Below, piece by piece: positions 1 to 6,926 of a stretch of DNA of 64,000 bases. Under the pieces are notes generated by a model. It was given only the letters and a program-made list of their open reading frames with translations, did no database searches and was not told where the DNA came from. The position numbers and the translations under genes were made by a program. The DNA comes from an uncultured Collinsella sp. (GTDB lineage: Bacteria > Actinomycetota > Coriobacteriia > Coriobacteriales > Coriobacteriaceae): contig CAAGEH010000013.1 of the NCBI GenBank assembly GCA_900768795.1, positions 1 to 64,000 of the forward strand. The letters are read 5' to 3'. Position 1 is the stretch's first letter, and each line of letters begins with the position of its first letter.

Positions 1-67
1 AAAAAAAGGGGGGGGCCCGCCGGGAATCCACCCCGCCGACCCCGCCTCTTTTCGTATTGAGAATGCG

Positions 68-1024
68 TTACAGCTCGCAGACGTTCTGCGCGCGGCCCTC
101 AACGTAGGCGACAACGTTATCGAATTCGATCTTGACGCGGCGCTCCATGGCCTCATGCGTAAGGAAGCCAACGTGCGGCGTAAAGATGCAGTTCTTGGCG
201 TTGACGAGGGCGTAGTCGGCAGGAATCGGCGGCTCCATATCAAAGACGTCGATACCGGCACCGGCGAGCTTATCGTCGTTGAGTGCCTGGGCGAGGGCAT
301 CGTTATCCACGATGGCACCGCGAGCGCAGTTGATAAAGACAGCGCCGTCCTTCATCTGGGCGAACTGCTCAGCGCCAAAGGACTTGCGCGTGGCGTCGTT
401 GTTGGGCAGATGCAGGCTGACGATATCGGACTCGGCAAGCAGCTGCTCGAGTGAGACCTGCTCAATACCGGCTTCGGCCGCCTCGGGGTGCTCATGGCGG
501 GCATAGCCCAGCATGCGGGCTCCAAAGGCCTTAAAGAGGCGACCCGTGGCGCAGCCGATCTTGCCGCAGCCCACGATGCCTACGGTCTTGCCGCAGATCT
601 CGGTGCCCACAAGGCCGGCGCTCGTCTGACCGGCGCGAACGGCGGCATCGGCAGCACCCACCTTGCGCAGCACGTCGATAGTAAGGCCAAGGGTAAGCTC
701 GGCCACGCTCACGTCGGAGTAGCCGGCACAGTTGCGCACCTCAACACCGCGCTCGCGGCAGGCGGAAAGCCCCACGTGATCGATGCCGGTAAAGGCGACG
801 GCGATCATCTTGAGCGCATCGGCGCCGGCGACGACCTCGGTGGGGTAGGGGTTGTTGGCGATCATGACGACCTCGGCACCCTCGCTGCGACGGGCAAGTT
901 CCGCCGGATCGGTGGTCTTGCTGTCAAAGTAGACAAACTCGTGGCCAGCTTCCTTGAGCGGTGCGGCAAGCTCGTCGATGGTCTGTGTGGGTACTCCCAG
1001 CGGCTCGAGCAATGCAATTTTCAT
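68..1024 (-). CDS. D-isomer-specific 2-hydroxyacid dehydrogenase
   Basis: This 318-residue protein should be a cytoplasmic NAD(P)-dependent reductase of 2-keto acids such as glyoxylate or hydroxypyruvate. The nucleotide-binding Rossmann motif GCGKIG lies at residues 152-157. The family's catalytic triad is present as Arg235 (in NCARGA), Glu264 (in DMEPP) and His284 (in TPHVGF). The length is normal for the family. It is the only intact gene at the end of a degraded ureide catabolism locus on the same strand, so glyoxylate, the end product of allantoin breakdown, is an attractive substrate, but that is inference. The exact substrate cannot be read from sequence. Confidence 0.9.
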   Translation of the reverse strand: MKIALLEPLGVPTQTIDELAAPLKEAGHEFVYFDSKTTDPAELARRSEGAEVVMIANNPYPTEVVAGADALKMIAVAFTGIDHVGLSACRERGVEVRNCAGYSDVSVAELTLGLTIDVLRKVGAADAAVRAGQTSAGLVGTEICGKTVGIVGCGKIGCATGRLFKAFGARMLGYARHEHPEAAEAGIEQVSLEQLLAESDIVSLHLPNNDATRKSFGAEQFAQMKDGAVFINCARGAIVDNDALAQALNDDKLAGAGIDVFDMEPPIPADYALVNAKNCIFTPHVGFLTHEAMERRVKIEFDNVVAYVEGRAQNVCEL

Positions 1025-1042
1025 AATGCGGTCCTTTCGTTG

Positions 1043-1366
1043 CTAGCCGAGTACTTCGGATAGGTAGGCAAGGGCGGCTTGATAGGTTTCGCGCCCTACG
1101 GGATTGGCGGTGTCGCGGTCAAAGTCGTGTTCCAGATAGTACACCTGGTGCATCTGGCGTTCTTTGGCGGCACGCATGAGCGACTTGGACTGTTTGAGGG
1201 GAACATCGTTGTCCCCGGTGCTTGCCGTGATAAATACGGGAGGCAGGCGTTCAAGATCTTCGCGCGTCAACGACATCGCGGCGACGTTGTTCTCGTCCAC
1301 GCCCAGCATACGCCCCCAAGATCCCTGCTGGCGCGCATGCGCATACAGGGAAAAAGAAGCGGTTGA
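1043..1366 (-). pseudogene. alpha/beta hydrolase, C-terminal remnant
   Basis: Only the last 100 or so codons of an esterase-like alpha/beta hydrolase survive. The frame is open from about 1366 to the stop at 1043-1045, and hydrolase-like sequence (YAHARQQGSWGRMLG) begins near 1345, upstream of the first ATG at 1309. The C-terminal catalytic acid and histidine region is recognisable as the TGDND and EHDFD segments. The nucleophile elbow GxSxG and the whole N-terminal half are missing. The upstream end runs directly into a PucR-type fragment in another frame, which indicates a deletion joining two genes. Product very likely non-functional. Confidence 0.7.
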
Positions 1367-1763
1367 TCAGTGTGAGGTTGGAGTCTAGGAAGTTGCCGAG
1401 CACGTCGAGCAGCAGGCCCTCATACTTGGTGTCGGCGGGAATCTGAATGAGCGGAAGATCGTGCTTGTCGCAAAGCTTGACGATCTGAGCCGGTGCCTCT
1501 GCCAAAAGGCGCTCGGGCTTAAAGACAATCGCCCCGATGCCGAGCTCATCTGCTTTATCAAAGAAGAAGGTGAGCCCGTCAGCGGAGAGGTTCTCAAAGG
1601 CATAGAAGCTCGTGATGAGCATCTGGTCGGATTTGCCCCACGACTCGATATCGGGGGCCTCGACGATCATGGCGGTGGAGACCTCGCGATCCAGGCCCGC
1701 ACGGCCGGCGATGACGGTGGCGCCCTCGAAGGAGGGAAGCAACAGTGCGTCTGATACGTTCAT
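1345..1763 (-). pseudogene. PucR-type transcriptional regulator, N-terminal remnant
   Basis: The first 134 or so residues match the N-terminal sensory domain of PucR-family purine/ureide catabolism regulators, including the typical opening MNVSDALLLPSFEG and the VEAPDIESW segment. The recognisable part ends near LDVLGNFLDSN; after that the frame runs about 35 residues through out-of-frame hydrolase sequence. The GGDEF-like central domain and C-terminal helix-turn-helix that would bind DNA are gone. The gene follows a truncated allE on the same strand, so it was probably the local ureide regulator. Confidence 0.75.
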
Positions 1764-1783
1764 GAGGGCTCCTTTGCGGTCGC

Positions 1784-1814
1784 ATGTGACAGGGAGACAG
1801 TCCCATTGTCACAT
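1784..1814. repeat. REP-like palindrome at the allE break
   Basis: The arms ATGTGACA (1784-1791) and TGTCACAT (1807-1814) are perfectly complementary, with an inner GGGA/TCCC pair (1792-1795 and 1801-1804). Its general form, a gtgac arm with a gacagtccc core, resembles the three hairpins at 52536, 55251 and 58238 and the short palindromes associated with Y1-type (RAYT) transposases in other bacteria. The allE reading frame stops inside it. Confidence 0.65.
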
Positions 1815-2438
1815 CGAGATGTAGGCGCCGTGCTCCTGGAAGTGGGTTTCCACGTAGCCGTGACACGCGCCCGGCTTAAAGGCCAGGATGTGGATGTTCA
1901 TGTCAAAGCCAAGGTCGGTGGCGCTGGGCAGGAAGTCGCAGCACTTGACGTCGGTCATGTCCTCGTAGTCGACCCACTCAAGATCGTTGGAGTTGCCGAT
2001 TACGGTGTGGGCCTCGTGGCCCTCGATGCGGTCGTAGAGACGCTTGTACATAAAGCCGTGAGCGTCACCTTCGCCCTTGTTCTCAAAGAAGATCTTCTTG
2101 CCCTCGGGGACGAAGATGTAGCCGCCGTCGGTCACGGTCTGGGTGGTCTCGCCATCGGAAACCTCGACGGTGCCGTCAAAGAAGTAGATGAAGAGCTCCT
2201 CGCCCGGCTGGCCCCAGCCCTGAGCGTTCTTGCCGCCCTCATGCACGGTCAGCAGGTAATCGACGAAGGTGCCGCCGAGCTTGGGCGAACCCAGGATGGT
2301 GACGTCGCAGTTCTCGAAGCCGGGGATGACGTTCTTGACGCAGCCGTCGGGCTCGATGACGGCCCAGTTGCGCTTGACGACGGAGCGGTTCTGCAGAATG
2401 TCGTCGCGATAGCCAGTGTTGTCGTTGCGGTAGCCCAT
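1809..2438 (-). pseudogene. allE: (S)-ureidoglycine aminohydrolase, C-terminally truncated
   Basis: The 209 residues align well from the start with AllE, the manganese-dependent bicupin that releases ammonia from (S)-ureidoglycine in allantoin catabolism. Shared features include the MGYRNDNTGYRDD opening, the KNVIPGFENCD block, the first cupin and the second cupin up to the metal site segment GYVETHFQEHGAY. Family members continue for about 50 more residues, to roughly 260, completing the second cupin barrel. Here the frame ends with TGA at 1809-1811, inside a palindromic repeat. The missing strands make activity doubtful. An in-frame stop and remnants in neighbouring genes support calling the locus degraded. 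Confidence 0.8.
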
Positions 2439-2478
2439 GATTGTTTCCTTTCTTTTGGGCGTTGATAAGTAAACGAAG

Positions 2479-3720
2479 TTAGGCGCGGGCGCGGCTGGCG
2501 CAGATGCGGTCGATGACCAAGAAGGCCGCCGTTCCCACGAGGATGATCAAGATTGCAAGGTAGAAGCCCCAGACGCCCGAACCGAGCGAGTCGGTAAGAG
2601 AGCCCGTGACGGTGGGGGCGACCACCGAGGCGCTCATGCCAAAGAAGTTGAAGACGCCAAACATGATGGTGACAGAGCCCTTGGGGGCAAACTGTCCAAG
2701 CTAGCTGATGATGATGGGCTCGACGGTGAGTTTGCCAAAGAAGCCGTAGGCGACGATGCTGGCGACAACGATAGCCTGGTTGGTGCTCTGGATCATGACC
2801 AGGGCAAAGACACTGGCAATAAGCTCGAGGCCAACGATCAGCGGCACCTTTTTGGTGGGCATCTTGTCGGCAAGGCGGCTAAAGATGAGCGCGCCGGGAA
2901 TACCGGCAAAAAAGACGAGCGAGGACACGATGCCTGTGAGGCTATCGGCAAAGCCACGCTCGGTACCCAAGAAGTTGGGGAGCCACGTGCTAATGAGGTA
3001 ATACATGTAGAGCGTGGAGAAGTAGACGATATAGGCGGCAATCATCTGCGGCTTAAAGAGCTTGCCCAGGCCGCTCTTTTTGGGTGCAGCCGAATCGAGC
3101 TTTTGCTCGATGGTGGCCGGCGCTGCAGCCTCTTTCTGCCCGGGCAGGGTACGCGCAAAGACTACGGCCATGACGAGGGCGAGCACGGCGGTGGAGGCAG
3201 CGAGGATCTGCCAGGGGAGCACGCCGGTGCTTACCAGACAGCTGGCCGAAACCAGGCCTAGGCCGGAGCCCACGGCAGTGCCGGAGTTGACGATAGCGGT
3301 GGCAAGGCTCTTTTTATCGCCCGGCACGTACACGTTGGTGATGGTGTAGGCGATGCCAAAGAACGTGCCGCATCCAGCGCCAGAGATAAGGCTGCCGGCA
3401 TAGAGCATCTCGAGCGTGCCCGAAAGCGCGATGATGACGGTGCCCACGGCAAACACGATAAAGCCGGGGATGACCACGGCCTTCATGCCAAACCGATCGA
3501 CCAGGATGCCCGAGGGAATCTGCATGATCACATAGCCCAAAAAGTAGAAGCTCGAGATAAGACCGAGCTGCGCGTTAGAGACGCCGCCAAAGAACTCGGA
3601 AAGCACCGAGTAGATGGGGGTGAGCATCATACGCGAGATCCAGATGACAACCCAGCCAAGGGCGAGCACCACGATGGCGCGCTTCCAGAAGGGCGTTTGA
3701 GTTGTTACCTTGGTGGTCAT
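2479..3720 (-). pseudogene. MFS permease with an in-frame stop (ureide locus)
   Basis: The frame encodes a 12-helix major facilitator superfamily transporter beginning MTTKVTTQTPFWKRA at 3720, preceded by an AAGGGG ribosome-binding site. An earlier in-frame start at 3771 is less likely. A TAG codon at 2701-2703 interrupts the frame after VEPIIIS. Immediately downstream the same frame resumes with LGQFAPKGSVTIMFG and runs to the stop at 2479, completing the last helices. A single point change at one codon therefore explains the break. Its position between allB and allE remnants suggests it carried allantoin or a related ureide, which is inference. The truncated product would lack the last two transmembrane segments. 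Confidence 0.85.
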
Positions 3721-3805
3721 GGGATGAAACCCCTTACGGTCGATGGAACAGGTGAAGGGCCCGACACTCAAAGGTGAGCGGACCCCGTTTTAAAGCGTGT
3801 GGGCG

Positions 3806-3925
3806 CTATTTGACAAACTTGCCGGGGAAGTCCTTGCAGACACCCTCGCCCTTTGCATAGGTGGTCTCGCCGCGAAGGATGGTGCGGGCGACCTGGCAGC
3901 CGATGGTGCGGCCGATGTAGGCCTT
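3806..3925 (-). pseudogene. allB: allantoinase, C-terminal remnant
   Basis: Only about 40 codons remain, ending at TAG 3806-3808. The translation begins KAYIGRTIGCQVARTILRGE and continues with TTYAKGEGVCKDFPGKFVK. This matches the extreme C-terminus of AllB, whose signature there is YxGRTIGxxxxxTILRG followed by a PKGQF-like tail. An in-frame TAA lies directly upstream at 3926-3928, and no allantoinase metal-site motifs are found further up. It is a leftover tail of the first enzyme of the ureide pathway. Confidence 0.75.
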
Positions 3926-4018
3926 TTAGGGTAATTCAAGCAAAATGACAAAGATGGATAGGAAGCGTGACTAAAACCTATCACTATTGGCAATTGACAA
4001 ATATGTTGCGTGGTGAGT

Positions 4019-4106
4019 GCAAAACGGGATGCCGCAATCTTGAGCGCACCTCGCATGTGAACGCAAAACGGAATGCCGCAATCTAGAACGCACCCCGCAT
4101 GTGCAC
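4019..4106. repeat. 44-bp tandem duplication
   Basis: Two adjacent 44-bp units, 4019-4062 and 4063-4106, each start GCAAAACGG and contain ATGCCGCAATCT and CGCATGTG. They differ at five positions. They lie just upstream of the glycerol dehydrogenase-like gene, in the only sizeable gap between it and the degraded ureide locus. A possible -35 TTGACA is at 3994-3999, but no convincing -10 follows. Confidence 0.8.
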
Positions 4107-4166
4107 GCCTACACTGATGCTGAATCTTATGCAGCCGTTATACAAGACGACTCGTTGGGAGAACCT

Positions 4167-5234
4167 ATGTCTGTGATATTTGGTGGTCCGGGACGTTATA
4201 TTCAAGGCCCCGGCGAGCTTGAAAACCTGGCTAATCACGTTGCTGAACTGGGAACCCATGCGCTGATCGTCATCGATTCGGGTGGTAGCAAACGCGTGGG
4301 CGACCGCATTACCGCGAGCTTTGAGAGCCATCGCGGGGTATCCGAGCCGGTCTTCCGCGTTTTCGACGGCCCCTGTACCGAGCTCTCCTGCACACGCGTC
4401 GCGCGCGCGTGCCGCGATCTGGGTTGCGACGTCGTCGTGGGCGTGGGCGGCGGCAAGATGCTCGATATCGCCAAGGCGGCTGCCCACTTTACGAACCTGC
4501 CTCTCTGCGTGTGCCCCACCGTCGCCTCGACGGATGCGCCGTGCTCGGCGATCTCGGTGCTCTACAACGAGGACGGGAGCTTCGACAGGTATCTGCATCT
4601 GCGCCGCAACCCCGACCTGGTGGTCGTCGACTCTGCCGTTATCGCCCATGCGCCGGTCCGTATGCTCGTGGCGGGCATGGGTGACGCCCTGGCCACGTAT
4701 TTCGAGGCGCGCGCGTGCGCAAAGGCAGCGGGCGTAAACGAGCTCGGCGGTGGCACGGGAGCCGCTGCCCTCGCGTTGGCGCGCGGCTGCTTTGACACCC
4801 TTATGGCGGACGGTGCCGCGGCAAAGGCCGATGTGGAGCACGGCGAGCTCACCCCTGCCGTGGAGCGCGTGATCGAGTGCAATATCCTGCTCTCGGGAAT
4901 CGGATTTGAAAGCGGCGGACTTGCGCTCGCGCATGCCGTGGCAAATGGCCTTGCATCTTTGCCGGATGCGCATATCGCCCACGGCGAGGCGGTCTCGTTC
5001 GGGCTCGGTGTTGAGCTCGCGCTCGAAAAGGCGCTGCAGAAAGAGCGCAAGCGCGTGAGCGATTTTTGCCATGAGGTGGGCTTGCCGACAACGCTTGCCG
5101 AGCTTGGTCTCGACGATGTGGATGCCGAGCAACTCGAACGGGTTGCGCAGGCGGCGCTTGCCTGCGAGCGCAATATCGCCAACGAGCCGGTCTCCCTCAC
5201 GGCCGAGGACATCGTCAAGGCGATGCGCGCCTAG
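4167..5234 (+). CDS. glycerol dehydrogenase-like iron-containing alcohol dehydrogenase
   Basis: The 355-residue protein belongs to the GldA branch of the metal-dependent alcohol dehydrogenases, which oxidise glycerol or related polyols with NAD. The glycine-rich nucleotide-binding stretch GVGGGKMLDIAK and the conserved PTVASTDAPCSA segment are present. The metal-binding histidines fit HAVANG and HGEAV in the C-terminal helical domain. The ATG at 4167 was chosen because GGGAGAA precedes it at a good distance; an earlier in-frame ATG at 4101 lies in the tandem repeat and has no such site. Substrate preference within GldA-like enzymes cannot be fixed from sequence. Confidence 0.85.
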   Translation: MSVIFGGPGRYIQGPGELENLANHVAELGTHALIVIDSGGSKRVGDRITASFESHRGVSEPVFRVFDGPCTELSCTRVARACRDLGCDVVVGVGGGKMLDIAKAAAHFTNLPLCVCPTVASTDAPCSAISVLYNEDGSFDRYLHLRRNPDLVVVDSAVIAHAPVRMLVAGMGDALATYFEARACAKAAGVNELGGGTGAAALALARGCFDTLMADGAAAKADVEHGELTPAVERVIECNILLSGIGFESGGLALAHAVANGLASLPDAHIAHGEAVSFGLGVELALEKALQKERKRVSDFCHEVGLPTTLAELGLDDVDAEQLERVAQAALACERNIANEPVSLTAEDIVKAMRA

Positions 5235-5403
5235 TGTGCCACGGCGCCTGAGTGTCTGGAGTGTGCGAGATGCGCATCTATCGAGACGTATATCTGGGAC
5301 GTACATCTACCTGCGAAAATGAAACATGAGACATTTGTAACCTGCACCGGACGCACGTCGCTTGCTATGTTTTGCTCGTGTTCGGACAGAAAGAGGCACT
5401 GCG

Positions 5404-5859
5404 ATGAGGATTCGACGAGTCAGGGACAATCTGATCGTTATCGTTTTGATCGTTGTGGTGTGCGTGGCGGGCGCGGCTGCGGTGCTTTTTGCACGCTCGC
5501 ACGCGCTCGCTACCAGCTCGGACAGGGACGACCTCATGCCGCACATCGAGCTCGCGCAGTGCGCATCGCTCGAATACGTCTACGACGGCGAGGCGCGCTC
5601 AATCTATCGCGCTGACGACCGTGCGCGCATCAAACGCGTCGCCGATGCGCTTGCCGACTGCAAGGTCGGGGAGCAGAGCTCCGTTGCCACATCGGACGAT
5701 ACGCATACGCTGCGCTTTGTCATGAAAGACGATTCGACGGCGACCGTGGTTATCGAGGGCGAATGCCTAAAAGTGGACGGCGTGCGCTACAGGCTCGAGC
5801 ATACCGGCGCGCTCCAGCGCGAGCTTGCGAACATGCGCACGGATCTCGATGCCGCCTAA
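5404..5859 (+). CDS. small membrane-anchored extracytoplasmic protein, unknown function
   Basis: The 151-residue product has a basic N-terminus (MRIRRVRD) and one hydrophobic segment at about residues 9-30, which should work as an uncleaved anchor or signal peptide. The remaining 120 residues are soluble and acidic, with alternating strand-like stretches (HTLRFVMKDD, TATVVIEGE), and are probably extracytoplasmic. I do not recognise a named family. The start at 5404 has GAAAGAGG upstream; an earlier in-frame ATG at 5362 would add residues that disrupt the signal. It stands alone between the dehydrogenase and the riboflavin transport operon. Confidence 0.75.
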   Translation: MRIRRVRDNLIVIVLIVVVCVAGAAAVLFARSHALATSSDRDDLMPHIELAQCASLEYVYDGEARSIYRADDRARIKRVADALADCKVGEQSSVATSDDTHTLRFVMKDDSTATVVIEGECLKVDGVRYRLEHTGALQRELANMRTDLDAA

Positions 5860-5871
5860 GTGCGAGGCTGT

Positions 5872-6036
5872 CTAAGCACAGGGACGCTCGAGCTCGATGT
5901 CGCACAAACGCGAGCTTGCCCAAGCACGGGAACATCCGGGTGTAGAGATGCCCAGACATAATGGCTCCCAAGCACGGGGCGCCGCAGAGCGCCAAACGGC
6001 GCAAAGGCCCGCCCGCGATACCACCCAAGCACGGAA
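5872..6036 (+). repeat. recurring CCCAAGCACGG motif, roughly 48-bp spacing
   Basis: The core (C/T)AAGCAC(A/G)GG(G/A) starts at 5873, 5921, 5969 and 6026, giving intervals of 48, 48 and 57 bp. The last three copies are preceded by CC. The DNA between cores is not obviously similar. The motifs fill the gap between the small membrane protein and the FMN riboswitch. Confidence 0.55.
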
Positions 6037-6129
6037 CCGCCGCCGAGCGCTAAACCTCCCAAAGATGAACAGTTGAATAACAGATGAATCCGCTGGCAAA
6101 GCAAGAGGGCCTTGCTCGCGCGATTGCGC

Positions 6130-6135
6130 TACAAT
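6130..6135 (+). promoter_or_regulatory. -10 element for the riboflavin transport operon
   Basis: TACAAT at 6130-6135 sits about 12 bp before the first stem of the FMN riboswitch, the expected place for the transcription start. No clear -35 hexamer is seen 17 bp upstream. Confidence 0.5.
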
Positions 6136-6146
6136 AGCGGCGCTGT

Positions 6147-6324
6147 TTCAGGGCGGGGTGAAATTCCCCACTGGCGGTAAATCGGGCGGTGCCAAAGGGG
6201 CGCCGCGGCCGGGGCGCGTTGCCCCGCCGGTCCGATGAGCCCGCGACCCGTGAGCGCGTTGGTTCGCGCCACGGCCGATCTGGTGAGATTCCAGTGCCAA
6301 CGGTTAGAGTCCGGATGAAAGAGG
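6147..6324 (+). promoter_or_regulatory. FMN riboswitch (RFN element)
   Basis: The conserved RFN blocks occur in order: AGGGCGGGGTGAAATTCCC, ACTGGCGGT, GAGCCCGCGA, then GATCTGGTGAGATTCCAG and CCAACGGTTAGAGTCCGGAT, closing with GAAAGAGG. A long variable GC-rich arm lies between the second and third blocks. It directly precedes ribU. The aptamer ends close to the ribU ribosome-binding site, so control of translation initiation is likely; no separate intrinsic terminator is evident. Binding of FMN should shut off riboflavin uptake. Confidence 0.95.
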
Positions 6325-6335
6325 CAGGTGATCTT

Positions 6336-6926
6336 ATGTCTGAACAGTCGCAGCATATCCATTTTGAGAACACGAATAGGTGGAGCACCAAGCAATTGGT
6401 GACCATGGCGCTCATGTGCGCCCTGGGCGCGCTCTTTATGTACGTGCAGCTCCCCATTTTGCCCTCGGCTCCGTTTTTGACCTACGACCCGTCGCTCGTC
6501 CCCGCGATGGTCACGGGCTTTGCCTACGGTCCGGGCGCCGGAGTTGCCGTGGGCGTCATGGCCATCGTGATCCATGCGCTCACCACGGGCGATTGGGTCG
6601 GCGGCCTCATGAACGTCGTCGCCACGCTCGGTTACGTGCTGCCCGCAGCCCTTATGTACAAGAAGATGCACACCTACAAGGGCGCCATCATCGGTTTGGC
6701 GTTTGGCGTCGTCGTCGCCACGGCGGCTTCGATCGCTGCGAACCTCACGATCGGTGTCTGGTTCTGGTATCCCAGCATGGACTTCATCATGCCGTTGATC
6801 CTGCCGGCGGTACTGCCGTTCAACTTGATCAAAACCGTACTTAACTCCGTGCTCACCCTGTGCGTGTACAAGGCGGTCTCGAATCTCATCAAGCCTAAGA
6901 AAGACCAGGTCAAAGGCCGCGCATGA
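6336..6926 (+). CDS. ribU: riboflavin ECF transporter S component
   Basis: This 196-residue integral membrane protein should be the substrate-binding subunit of a riboflavin energy-coupling factor transporter. It has five or six hydrophobic helices, the family-typical ALMCALGALFMYV first helix, and a conserved MNVVATLGYVLPA segment. The FMN riboswitch immediately upstream makes the vitamin assignment firm. The ATG at 6336 was chosen over one at 6315 because the latter lies inside the aptamer and AGGCAGGTG precedes 6336. The stop codon overlaps the start of the double ATPase gene by four bases, so the two are translationally coupled. Confidence 0.92.
   Translation: MSEQSQHIHFENTNRWSTKQLVTMALMCALGALFMYVQLPILPSAPFLTYDPSLVPAMVTGFAYGPGAGVAVGVMAIVIHALTTGDWVGGLMNVVATLGYVLPAALMYKKMHTYKGAIIGLAFGVVVATAASIAANLTIGVWFWYPSMDFIMPLILPAVLPFNLIKTVLNSVLTLCVYKAVSNLIKPKKDQVKGRA

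Noticed and set aside
2479..2664. Separate small membrane protein gene downstream of the MFS gene
   Set aside because: It is in the same frame as the transporter and continues its last helices, so it is the 3' part of one interrupted gene.
3790..4056. 88-codon minus-strand frame covering the allB tail and the tandem repeat
   Set aside because: It is in a different frame from the allantoinase-like sequence, begins in repeats and has no homology-like features.
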